A program made the translations under genes and the position numbers. The notes beneath the pieces are model-generated. The model saw nothing but the letters and a program-made list of their open reading frames with translations. It had not been told where the DNA came from and made no database searches. From positions 1 through 64,000 of the forward strand of contig CAWHYL010000003.1 of the NCBI GenBank assembly GCA_963833655.1: DNA of 64,000 nt. Reading direction: 5' to 3'. The stretch is from 3-1-20CM-4-69-9 sp963833655 (GTDB lineage: Bacteria; Actinomycetota; Thermoleophilia; Gaiellales; Gaiellaceae). Numbering within the stretch: position 1 is the first letter of the stretch; the number at the start of each line of letters is the position of its first letter. This document shows, in pieces, positions 14,610 to 22,648 of the stretch.

Positions 14610-17318
14610 ATGGCTGACGAGTCGATCTGGAAGAAGGAGATCTCGTTCGGGCGCAAGCGCAAGGACGGCGACGACGTCGAGGAGCAGCGCGCCGACGAGC
14701 CGACCTCGATCTGGAAGAAAGAGATCAGCTTCGGCCGGAAGAAGAACGCCGCGCCGGAGCCGGTCGCCGAGGAGCCGGTCGTCGACGAGTCGGCCGGCGA
14801 GGAGGAGCCCGCGTGGACACGGGCGGTATCGTTCGGCCGCAAGGTCGAGCCGGAAGCTCCGGCCGAGGAGCCGGCCGCCGAGGAAGCGACTTGGATCCGC
14901 GAGGTGTCGTTCGGGCGGCAGGCCGAGCCGGAGGCCGTCGCCGACGATTCGGGCGATGTCCTGGGGACTGGCCCCGAGACAGGTCCGCAGGAGCCTCCGG
15001 CCGACGAGGCGACCCGCACCGAGCCGGAGCTTGTGACCGGCGATCCCGGACAACTTCAGGGGACTGGCCTCGAGGCAGACCCGCCGGCCGAGGAGGCGAC
15101 GTGGACGCGCGCCGTGTCGTTCGGCCGTCATGCGGAGCCGGAGCCCGTCACTGAGGATTCCGCGCAGGTGCAAGAGCCTGTTTCCGGGACAGGTCAGGAG
15201 CAGCCGGCAGCCGAGGAAGCGACGTGGACGCGCGCGGTGTCGTTCGCGCGTCAGGCGGAGCCGGAGGGTGTCACTGACGATTCCGCGCAAGTCCAAGAGC
15301 CTGTTCCCGAACCGCAGGAACCGGCTGCCGAGGAGGCGACGTGGACGCACGCTGTGTCGTTTGCGCGACAGGTGGAGCCCGAGCCTGTCGCAGACGATTC
15401 CGGACATGTCGAAGAGGCTGTCCCTGAGACGCCGCAGGAGCCGGCGGCCGACGAGGCGACGTCGACCGAGCCGGAGCCTCTCAGCGACGATTCCGCCCAG
15501 GTCCAAGAGCTTGTTCCGCAGACAGGTGAGCAGGAGCCCGTAGCCGAGGAGGCGACGTGGACGCGCGCCGTGTCGTTTGCCCGTCAGGCCGCGCCGGAGC
15601 CTGTCGCCGAAGATTCCCCAGAGGTCTCTTTCGACCGGGCGGTGGAGCCAGATCTTGAGACTGAAGAGTCTGCGGCGATCGCCGACGAGCGAACCGTCCC
15701 TGAGGCAGGTCGTCAAGAGCCCCTGTTGTCGCCGGAGCCTGTCGTCGCTTCGGCGCCTGTGCCCGTTGCCGCCGACGCCCCTCCGCAGACCTGGAGCGCT
15801 CCGCCGGAGCCCACCGTGCACGCGCCGGTGACGGCTGACCAGCTGCCGCCGGTCGAGGATGACCGGGCGCCGGAGACGAAGGTTCCCTTCTGGAAGAAGG
15901 AGATCGGCGGCAAGAAGAAGGACAAGGCGCCGAAGCAGAAGGTCGATGCCGCCGCGGCCGAGGCCGCGCCGGCCGACGCCGGGAAGAAGGTTCCGTTCTG
16001 GAAGAAGGAGATCGGCGGCAAGAAGAAAGCCGAGGCGCCAAAGCAGAAGGTCGAGGCCGCGGCGGTCGCGGCCGTCGCGGCGGAGGAGCCGGCCCGCGAT
16101 CCGGCAGAGAAGAAGGCGCCGTTCTGGAAGAAGGAGATCGGCGGCAAGAAGATTGAAAAGCCGCCGAAGGCCGACCGCGCACCGAAGCAGCCGAAGGAGA
16201 AGAAACAGAAGCAGCCGAAGCAGCCGAAGGTCAAGGCTGCGCGCGGCAGCCGGGGCGCGAAGCGGATCACCGGTCTCAAGATCGGCGCGTCGCAGCTCGC
16301 CGCGGCGCAGGTCGCGAACAACGGCTCGGCCGAGCTGCTCAAGGTTGCGCGGACGCCGCTCGAGCACGGCATCGTCGTCGGCGGCGAGCTCCGCGATCCC
16401 GACGCGCTCGCCGAGGCACTCAAGGACTTCTTTGCCAAGAACAACCTGCCGAAGAAGGGTGTTCGGCTCGGCATCGCCAACAACCGCATCGGCGTCCGCA
16501 CGTTCGACATCGCCGGCATCGACGACGACAAGCAGCTCACGAACGCGATCCGGTTCCGCGCGCAGGAGACGCTGCCGATCCCGATCGACGAGGCCGTCCT
16601 CGACTACCAGGTGCTCGGCGACGGACGGAGCGAGGACGGGCAGCCGACGAAGCGCGTGCTCCTCGTCGTCGCGTATCGCGATCTGATCGACCGTTACGTC
16701 GACGCGTGCAAGAAGGCCGGCATCTCGCTGATCGGAATCGACCTCGAAGCCTTCGCGCTGCTGCGCGCGCTGCACGCGCCTCAAGAGGCAGTCGACGCCG
16801 AAGCTGACGCCGCGCTCGTCGCAGTCGCGATCGGGCACGACCGTTCGACGTTCGCCGTCTCCGACGGTCGCATCTGCGAGTTCACCCGCGTGCTCGACTG
16901 GGGCGGCTCCGCGCTGAACGTCGCAATCGCACGTGCCCTGGACGCGGCGCCTTCGGAAGTCGACGGCGTCAAGCGCGCGCTTGCGCTGACGGACGAGATG
17001 GTTCCCGAAGGGCTCACGCCGGAGGGGGCGCAGAAGGCACGGGACGCGATGCGTCGCGCGATCCAGACGTTCGCGCGCGAGCTCGTCTCCTCGCTCCAGT
17101 ACTACCAGAACCAGCCCGGATCGCTTGGCATCGGGGAGATCGTCCTCACCGGCGGCACGGCGCACCTCGCCGGGCTGGCCGGTGAGCTCGAGCGCCTGAT
17201 CGGCGTGCGCGTGCGCGTCGGCGACCCGCTTGCGCGCATGAAGGTGTCCAAGAAGGTCGGCGAGGCCGAGCAGGTCGGCTCGCTCGCCGTCGCAATCGGC
17301 CTCGGGATCGAGGACTAG
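14610..17318 (+). CDS. pilM: PilM with giant repetitive N-terminal region
   Basis: 902 residues, against about 350 for usual PilM. The C-terminal part (about 549-902) is the actin-like PilM fold (ITGLKIGASQLAAAQV, GGTAHLAGL nucleotide-binding motif) that sits on the cytoplasmic face and binds the PilN tail. Residues 1 to about 517 are acidic and low-complexity, carrying eight copies of W-x-x-x-[IV]-SF-[GA]-R, followed by three of F-WKKEIGGKK separated by lysine-rich segments. The array is probably disordered with regularly spaced binding sites. ATG 14610 starts 2 nt after pilT. No frame disruption is visible, so the extension is genuine coding sequence. Confidence 0.88.
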   Translation: MADESIWKKEISFGRKRKDGDDVEEQRADEPTSIWKKEISFGRKKNAAPEPVAEEPVVDESAGEEEPAWTRAVSFGRKVEPEAPAEEPAAEEATWIREVSFGRQAEPEAVADDSGDVLGTGPETGPQEPPADEATRTEPELVTGDPGQLQGTGLEADPPAEEATWTRAVSFGRHAEPEPVTEDSAQVQEPVSGTGQEQPAAEEATWTRAVSFARQAEPEGVTDDSAQVQEPVPEPQEPAAEEATWTHAVSFARQVEPEPVADDSGHVEEAVPETPQEPAADEATSTEPEPLSDDSAQVQELVPQTGEQEPVAEEATWTRAVSFARQAAPEPVAEDSPEVSFDRAVEPDLETEESAAIADERTVPEAGRQEPLLSPEPVVASAPVPVAADAPPQTWSAPPEPTVHAPVTADQLPPVEDDRAPETKVPFWKKEIGGKKKDKAPKQKVDAAAAEAAPADAGKKVPFWKKEIGGKKKAEAPKQKVEAAAVAAVAAEEPARDPAEKKAPFWKKEIGGKKIEKPPKADRAPKQPKEKKQKQPKQPKVKAARGSRGAKRITGLKIGASQLAAAQVANNGSAELLKVARTPLEHGIVVGGELRDPDALAEALKDFFAKNNLPKKGVRLGIANNRIGVRTFDIAGIDDDKQLTNAIRFRAQETLPIPIDEAVLDYQVLGDGRSEDGQPTKRVLLVVAYRDLIDRYVDACKKAGISLIGIDLEAFALLRALHAPQEAVDAEADAALVAVAIGHDRSTFAVSDGRICEFTRVLDWGGSALNVAIARALDAAPSEVDGVKRALALTDEMVPEGLTPEGAQKARDAMRRAIQTFARELVSSLQYYQNQPGSLGIGEIVLTGGTAHLAGLAGELERLIGVRVRVGDPLARMKVSKKVGEAEQVGSLAVAIGLGIED

Positions 17319-17320
17319 CG

Positions 17321-17935
17321 ATGCGCGCCGTCAACCTCCTGCCGCGCGACACCGGTCAACGCACGATCAAGAAGGAGAGCCTGCCGCTCCTCGTCGGCGG
17401 CTGCACCGGCCTGCTCGTCGTCGCCGTCCTCGGCGCGATGTTCATGATGGGCAGCGGGAAGGTCGCCGCCGCCCAGCGCAACCTCGACGACCTCAACCGC
17501 CAGTTCGGGGCGCTGCCCCCGCCGCCGCCGGGCCCGAGCGCCGCGCAACAACAGCTCGCCGGCGAACAGAGCGCACGCGTGAGCGCACTGACGACGGCGA
17601 TGTCGAGCCGCGTCTCGTGGGACCGCGTCTTTCGTGAGTTCTCGCTCGTCCTGCCCGACGACGTCTGGCTGACCGCCCTGACGGCGAAGTCCCCGATCTC
17701 GCCGGCAACGAACACGTCGAGCACCGGCGGCAGCACGATCCCGTCGATGTTCGTGATCCAGGGCCGCACGTATTCGCACGACGGCGTCGCCCGGCTGCTG
17801 TCGCGCCTGCAGGTCATCCCTGACCTGACGAACGTCCAGCTGATCAGCTCGACGCGTTCGAAGGTCGGCAATCAGCCGGTGGTGGAGTTCAACATCGCCG
17901 CCGACATCGCGTCCGCGACCGGGGGCGGCACGTGA
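17321..17935 (+). CDS. pilN: Type IV pilus alignment protein PilN
   Basis: A 204-residue bitopic protein. The N-terminus MRAVNLLPR is the conserved PilN tail that docks in PilM. It is followed by a transmembrane helix (about residues 25-47) and an extracytoplasmic ferredoxin-like domain, interrupted by a proline-rich loop (PPPPPGP). PilN pairs with PilO to link the cytoplasmic ATPase ring with the envelope. It starts 2 nt after pilM and overlaps pilO by 4 nt. Confidence 0.9.
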   Translation: MRAVNLLPRDTGQRTIKKESLPLLVGGCTGLLVVAVLGAMFMMGSGKVAAAQRNLDDLNRQFGALPPPPPGPSAAQQQLAGEQSARVSALTTAMSSRVSWDRVFREFSLVLPDDVWLTALTAKSPISPATNTSSTGGSTIPSMFVIQGRTYSHDGVARLLSRLQVIPDLTNVQLISSTRSKVGNQPVVEFNIAADIASATGGGT

Positions 17936-18597
17936 AAGGCAAGCTCTCGCAGAACGCCCAGCTCGGGCTGATCGTCGCCGGCGTGCTCGTGTTCGGGCTC
18001 GCCGTGTGGTTCTTGCTCGTGCACCCGCAGTCGGGCAAGGTCAGCAGCCTCAAGCGCCAGTCGCAGGACGTCCAGGAGAAGATCGACGCGTACCACCAGC
18101 AGGTCGCGGCGGCGCGGTCTGCCCCGAAGATCGAGGTCGCAGACGTCTACCGCCTGGCCAAGGCGATGCCGACCAAGACGGACATGCCGGACCTCGTCCT
18201 CGAGCTCAGCCAGCTGGCGCGCGACACGGGCATCAGCTTCGACTCGATCTCGCCGCAGCCGGTCGCCGCCGTCGGCAGCTATTCCGTGCTGCCGGTCTCC
18301 GTCACCTTCAACGGCAATTTCTACAACCTCGCGGACTTCCTCTACCGTCTCCGCTCCCTCGTGACAGTGCACGCCGGGCGGCTCGACGCGACCGGACGGC
18401 TGTTCTCCGTCGACACGCTCGCGTTCAACGAGAGCCCGAAGAAATTCCCGCAGATTCAAGCGACGCTCGTCATCGACGCGTTCGTCTACTCGTCGGCCCC
18501 TGCGTCGGCCCCTGCCGCCACCCCGCCGGCTACGACCACCACCAGCGAAACGACCACGACGCCCTCCAGCAGTGCGTCGGCGACAGGAGCTCCGTAA
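17932..18597 (+). CDS. pilO: Type IV pilus alignment protein PilO
   Basis: A 221-residue protein with a short cytoplasmic N-terminus, one transmembrane helix (about residues 9-28), a coiled coil and a PilO-type domain (GNFYNLADFLYRLRSLVTVH is typical). It is expected to heterodimerise with PilN. A threonine/serine/proline-rich tail of about 35 residues ends the protein. GTG 17932 overlaps the pilN stop (GTGA), and the next ATG overlaps its own stop (TAATG). Confidence 0.9.
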   Translation: MKGKLSQNAQLGLIVAGVLVFGLAVWFLLVHPQSGKVSSLKRQSQDVQEKIDAYHQQVAAARSAPKIEVADVYRLAKAMPTKTDMPDLVLELSQLARDTGISFDSISPQPVAAVGSYSVLPVSVTFNGNFYNLADFLYRLRSLVTVHAGRLDATGRLFSVDTLAFNESPKKFPQIQATLVIDAFVYSSAPASAPAATPPATTTTSETTTTPSSSASATGAP

Positions 18598-19436
18598 TGG
18601 CGAACAAGCGCGTGGACAGCCTCAAGGCGAAGCAGAAGAGGCAGAAGATCATCGCTGCCGGCCTCGGCGTCGTCTTCCTCGGCGTCGCCGCGTTCCAGGG
18701 ACCGAAGTTGTGGAAGCAGCTGCATCCGCCGGCGTCACAGGCGACGCCGTCGTACAACGAGACCACGACGACGACGGCCGGGACGCCGAGTCTCGCAGCG
18801 CCGTCCCTGAGCGGCAACCAGTCGCCGTCGTCGCCGTCATCGTCCGATTCGCTGGCGTCGACGCCCGCGCCGAAGGTCGCCGACGGACAGCTGTCGTCGT
18901 TCAGCCTCTTTGCGAGCAAGGATCCGTTCGCACAGCAGCTCAGCGACAATCCGAGCGCGTCGTCGTCTTCGCCGGGCTCGCCGGCCGGCCGCTCGAAGGG
19001 CAGCTCGTCCCGCAGCGGTAGCGGCACCGGCAGCGGCGGGAGTGGGGGAGGCGCCGGCGGCTCGTCTTCGGGCAGCAGCGCCAGCGCGCCGACACCGGGC
19101 ACGGCCGTCATCGCCGTCAACGGAACGCTCTACTCCGTCGCGGTCGGCAACGATTTCCCGGACGCGAGCTCCACGGATCCGTCGATCCAGCCGCTCTTCC
19201 ATCTCGCGTCGGTGACCGCGCACACGGCGAAGGTCTCGATCGTCGGCGGCTCGTACGCGAACGGCGCCCCGGCGGTGACGCTGCAGGAGAACAAGCCGGT
19301 GACCCTGATGAACACGGCCGACGGGACGCGCTACAAGCTGATCCTGAAGCCGGTGGGCACGCCGGTCGCGGCGCCGGCCGCACCGACGTCGACCACCTCG
19401 ACGACGGTCACGGTCCCGCCGCCGTCCTCACCGTAG
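18597..19436 (+). CDS. PilP/GspC-like pilus-associated membrane protein
   Basis: A 279-residue protein with one transmembrane helix (about residues 18-36), then a long Ser/Thr/Gly/Pro-rich linker (about 45-165) that includes FASKDPFAQ, a motif like that preceding the PilP/GspC homology region. A compact beta-rich domain follows (about 170-262: VIAVNGTLYSVAVGNDF onward). Position after pilM-N-O fits PilP. Because no secretin is encoded here, what it would contact is unclear. The PilP call is by position and architecture, not by strong motif. Confidence 0.65.
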   Translation: MANKRVDSLKAKQKRQKIIAAGLGVVFLGVAAFQGPKLWKQLHPPASQATPSYNETTTTTAGTPSLAAPSLSGNQSPSSPSSSDSLASTPAPKVADGQLSSFSLFASKDPFAQQLSDNPSASSSSPGSPAGRSKGSSSRSGSGTGSGGSGGGAGGSSSGSSASAPTPGTAVIAVNGTLYSVAVGNDFPDASSTDPSIQPLFHLASVTAHTAKVSIVGGSYANGAPAVTLQENKPVTLMNTADGTRYKLILKPVGTPVAAPAAPTSTTSTTVTVPPPSSP

Positions 19437-19447
19437 AAGCCGGGCCG

Positions 19448-19990
19448 CTACCCGAGCGACGGATCGAACGTCGACGTATCCCGTGCATACGTCTTCGACG
19501 TGACGTCGCCGTCGCGGACGACCACGGTGATCGTCTTCAGCTGGTTCCCGTAGTTCGGCGTGTCGAAGTAGAGATACGTGTCGACGCGGTACTTCCGATG
19601 GTCGGCGCCCGTCACGAGAAAGCTGGGATCGCATGCCTGGGCGACAACGGCCGACGGGCAGGTCGTGACGGTGCTGACGAGCGCCTTCGGCGGTGTCGGG
19701 TTCACCATGTTCGTCTGGAAGACGCTGTCGCCGGTGTAGACCGAGTCGCCGATCGCCGAGTTCCACTCACTCGTCGTGAAGACGATGTTGTCGTAGTCCG
19801 CGCCGCGGTAGATCTCCATCTGCTTGTCCGCGAGAGCCGTCGCCGTCGACACGCGGCTCGCGCGCGCCAACGCCGCATTCCCGGACGAGAACGCGGCGAC
19901 GACGGCGAGGATGCCGACGTTCAGCATCACCATCGCCATCAGGAGCTCGAGCAGGCCGAAGCCGCTCTCCTCGCGCGCCCGCATGTGCAC
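19448..19990 (-). CDS. Prepilin-like protein (PilV/GspI type)
   Basis: A 180-residue minor pilin. The leader ends ESG before FGLLE (glutamate at mature position 5), followed by the hydrophobic helix LLMAMVMLNVGILAVVAAF. The C-terminal domain carries a cysteine pair (TTCPSA and QACDPS). The open frame runs upstream to 20122, but the GCCGATAG octamer lies exactly 7 nt before GTG 19990, so I choose that start; ATG 19984 two codons later is the alternative. It is divergent from pilC with overlapping promoters. Confidence 0.85.
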   Translation of the reverse strand: MHMRAREESGFGLLELLMAMVMLNVGILAVVAAFSSGNAALARASRVSTATALADKQMEIYRGADYDNIVFTTSEWNSAIGDSVYTGDSVFQTNMVNPTPPKALVSTVTTCPSAVVAQACDPSFLVTGADHRKYRVDTYLYFDTPNYGNQLKTITVVVRDGDVTSKTYARDTSTFDPSLG

Positions 19991-19997
19991 GTAAGGG

Positions 19998-20025
19998 CTA
20001 TCGGCATGCCCCTTTAGACCCTCAA
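19998..20025 (-). promoter_or_regulatory. Sigma-28/WhiG-like promoter of pilV-like gene
   Basis: On the minus strand: TTGA (20025-20022), 16 nt, GCCGATAG (20005-19998), then 7 nt to GTG 19990. It physically overlaps the divergent pilC promoter. Confidence 0.6.
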
Positions 20026-20040
20026 CCCCCCTGCCGATAG
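20013..20040 (+). promoter_or_regulatory. Sigma-28/WhiG-like promoter of pilC
   Basis: TTTA (20013-20016), 16 nt, GCCGATAG (20033-20040). pilC starts 19 nt later with a GAGGGA ribosome site. The two divergent -10 octamers face outward about 27 bp apart. Confidence 0.58.
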
Positions 20041-20059
20041 CCAATCGAGGGACACGTCT

Positions 20060-21268
20060 GTGGCTGCCTTCTCGTATTCCGCCATCAACGCGCAGGGCAT
20101 CGAGCTCGACGGCGAGCTCCATGCACCGGACCTCGCGGGAGCGCGGGAGCAGCTCCGCATCCGCGGCCTGCTCGCGAGCAAGCTGGAGGAGCTCCCCTCA
20201 GCCGGGGACGACGGCGCGCGTAACGTCTTCAAGAAGGTCAAGCCGAAGACACTCCAGATCTTCTCGCGACAGTTCGCGACGATGATCGAGGCCGGCCTGA
20301 ACGTCGTTCAGGCCCTCGTGATCCTGGAGGAGCAGACCGAGGACATGTACTTCGCCAGCGTCGTGCGCGAGCTGCGCGCCGACGTCGAGGGCGGCCTCCT
20401 GCTCTCGCAGGCGATGCAGCGGCATCCGAAGATCTTCGACCGCCTCTTCATCTCGATGGTGGAGGCGGGGGAGGCGGCCGGCATACTCGACCAGGTGCTC
20501 GACCGCGTCGCGATGCACATCGAGAAGGCGACGCAGATCAAGCGGCGCGTGAAGGGCGCGATGCTCTACCCGCTGATGGTGATGTCGTTCGCGACACTCG
20601 TCCTCGTTGGGCTGTTGCTCTTCCTGGTCCCGGTCTTCGTCCACATCTTCTCGCAGCTCGGCGGTGACCTCCCGAAGCTGACGCAGTACGTCGTGAACGT
20701 CTCGAACCTGCTGAAACACAGGTGGTACATCATCTTCCCGGCGTTCGGCGGGATGATCTTCGGGTTCTTCAAGTGGAAGAAGACGGAGACCGGGCGCAAG
20801 CAGTGGGACCGGTTCAAGCTGCGCGTGCCGAAGATCGGCCCGGTCGTCCTCAAGGTGACGATGGCGCGCTTCTCGCGCACGCTGTCGACGCTCGTCGCCG
20901 CGGGCGTCGACATCCTCCAGGCGCTCGAGATAACGGGGCAGACATCAGGGAACTGGCGCGTCGAGAGCGCGCTCGCGGACGTGCGCGCGAAGGTGCACGA
21001 GGGTGTGCCGATCGCACAGCCCCTCGTCGACAACGACATCTTCCCGCCGATGGTCAGCCAGATGGTGAAGATCGGCGAGGAGACAGGCGAGCTCGAGAAG
21101 ATGCTCGGGAAGATCGCCGACTTCTACGAGGACGAGGTCGACGCCGCGATCCAGTCGCTGACGTCGATCGTCGAGCCGTTGATGATGATCCTCGTCGGCT
21201 GCATGGTCGGCGTCATCGTGATCGCGATGTACCTGCCGATGTTCCGCATGCTCACGCTCGTCAAATAG
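20060..21268 (+). CDS. pilC: Type IV pilus inner-membrane platform PilC
   Basis: A 402-residue GspF/PilC platform protein. It has two GspF repeats of about 120 residues (starting near 70 and near 275; each has FSRxLxTxxxAG and a GE-[AE]-x-G motif, as in MVEAGEAAG and KIGEETGEL) and three transmembrane segments (about 170-195, 225-245 and 375-398). The N-terminal 60 residues form the usual small domain. PilC connects the PilB and PilT rings to pilin in the membrane. GTG 20060 follows GAGGGA. Confidence 0.95.
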   Translation: MAAFSYSAINAQGIELDGELHAPDLAGAREQLRIRGLLASKLEELPSAGDDGARNVFKKVKPKTLQIFSRQFATMIEAGLNVVQALVILEEQTEDMYFASVVRELRADVEGGLLLSQAMQRHPKIFDRLFISMVEAGEAAGILDQVLDRVAMHIEKATQIKRRVKGAMLYPLMVMSFATLVLVGLLLFLVPVFVHIFSQLGGDLPKLTQYVVNVSNLLKHRWYIIFPAFGGMIFGFFKWKKTETGRKQWDRFKLRVPKIGPVVLKVTMARFSRTLSTLVAAGVDILQALEITGQTSGNWRVESALADVRAKVHEGVPIAQPLVDNDIFPPMVSQMVKIGEETGELEKMLGKIADFYEDEVDAAIQSLTSIVEPLMMILVGCMVGVIVIAMYLPMFRMLTLVK

Positions 21269-21313
21269 CTCGTTCTTCGATTCGGTCTTGACGCGAAGAC
21301 GTAGGCTCGGGGC

Positions 21314-22648
21314 GTGCAAGCGCTTCGGGAGGCTGTCTCGAGTCTGGCCGACGAGCTCCAGGTGCCCGGCGTCGCCGTCGGGATGCTGCGCGACGGGCAG
21401 GAGCACTACGCGTTTCACGGGGTGACGAGCGTCGAGAACCCGCTCCCGGTCGACGAGCGGACGCTCTTCCTTTGCGGATCGACGACGAAGACGTTCACCG
21501 CGACGGCGCTGATGCTGCTCGTCGACGAGGGCCGCCTCGCGCTCGAGGATCCGGTCCGCAAGCACCTGCCCGCCTTCCGCGTCGAGGACGAGGGCGCGGC
21601 GGGCTCCGTGACGGTTCTGCAGCTGCTGAACCACACCGCGGGGTGGGACGGCGACTTCTTCAAGAGCACCGGCGACGGTGACGACGCGCTGGCGCGCTAC
21701 ATCGAGGCGATGGCAGGGCTGCGCCAGCTTGCGCCGCCGGGCGCGTTCGTCTCGTACAACAACGCGTCGTTCGCGGTCGCGGCGCGGCTCGTCGAGACGC
21801 TGACGGGCATGACGTACGAAGCCGCGTTGCGGACGCTCCTGCTCGAGCCGCTGCACCTCGACGACACCCTCTTCTTCTCGCGTGAGCTGATGACGCGGCG
21901 CTGCGCGATCGGGCATCAGCGGCTCCAGGACGGGCGACTGAGCGTGCAGCCGTACGGGCTCCCGCGCGCCGAGAACGGCGTCGGTGGGCTAGCGACGACG
22001 ACGCGGGACCTGATCGCGTGGGCGCGCTTCCACCTCGAGGACGAGCGCCCCGTCGTTCGGCGGATGCGCGAGCCGACGGTCGAAGCTCCCGGCTGGTCGT
22101 CCGGAGACGCCGTCGGCCTCTCCTGGCTCCTCGACGGCGACGTCGGCGGCGTGCGCGTCGCCGGTCACGGCGGCGCCATGCCGGGCCAGCTCTCGCTGTT
22201 CAAGCTGGCGCCCGAGCGGCGCTTCGCCCTCGTCGCCTGCACCAACTGCCATCCGACCGGCGGCGCATTCAACGAGCGGCTGATGCATTGGGTTTGGGAG
22301 ACAGTGCTCGGCGCTCCGATCCCCGAGCCGAAGACGGTCGCGCGGTCTGCCGAGGCGGTGCAGCCGTTCTGCGGGACCTATGAGACGGTCGCGAACATCA
22401 TCAGGGTCGCGCCGCTGGGCGAGGGGATCTCCCTTGAGGTGATCGACCGCCCCGAGGTCCTCGCGGAGCTCGGGCTCGATCCCGAGCAGGAGCCGCCCAT
22501 CCCGTTCGTCTTCCGCGACGGCGACGGAGATCGCGTCGTCTGTCCGAGCGGGCCGTATCGCGGCAGCAGAGGATTCTTCGTCCGCGGTGCCGGCGGCGAG
22601 GTCACAGCGCTCAACGCGCTCGGCCGCTACGCCCCGCGAACGGCGTAG
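21314..22648 (+). CDS. Beta-lactamase-family serine hydrolase
   Basis: A 444-residue class C beta-lactamase/esterase-fold hydrolase. The SxxK motif is S56-T-T-K59, the YxN motif is Y148-N-N150 and an HxG-type third motif is HGGAMPG (near 286). A C-terminal beta domain of about 100 residues resembles that of DD-peptidase-like hydrolases. No signal peptide, so probably cytoplasmic; the substrate could be a D-amino peptide or ester. TAGGCT (21302-21307) ends 6 nt before GTG 21314, so the transcript is probably leaderless. Its 3' end overlaps the convergent reductase gene by 22 nt. Confidence 0.82.
   Translation: MQALREAVSSLADELQVPGVAVGMLRDGQEHYAFHGVTSVENPLPVDERTLFLCGSTTKTFTATALMLLVDEGRLALEDPVRKHLPAFRVEDEGAAGSVTVLQLLNHTAGWDGDFFKSTGDGDDALARYIEAMAGLRQLAPPGAFVSYNNASFAVAARLVETLTGMTYEAALRTLLLEPLHLDDTLFFSRELMTRRCAIGHQRLQDGRLSVQPYGLPRAENGVGGLATTTRDLIAWARFHLEDERPVVRRMREPTVEAPGWSSGDAVGLSWLLDGDVGGVRVAGHGGAMPGQLSLFKLAPERRFALVACTNCHPTGGAFNERLMHWVWETVLGAPIPEPKTVARSAEAVQPFCGTYETVANIIRVAPLGEGISLEVIDRPEVLAELGLDPEQEPPIPFVFRDGDGDRVVCPSGPYRGSRGFFVRGAGGEVTALNALGRYAPRTA

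Noticed and set aside
14604..17165. An 853-codon minus-strand frame opposite pilM
   Set aside because: Its apparent repeats (RPRRLLG...) mirror the repetitive DNA of the pilM motif array; no ribosome site or family match.
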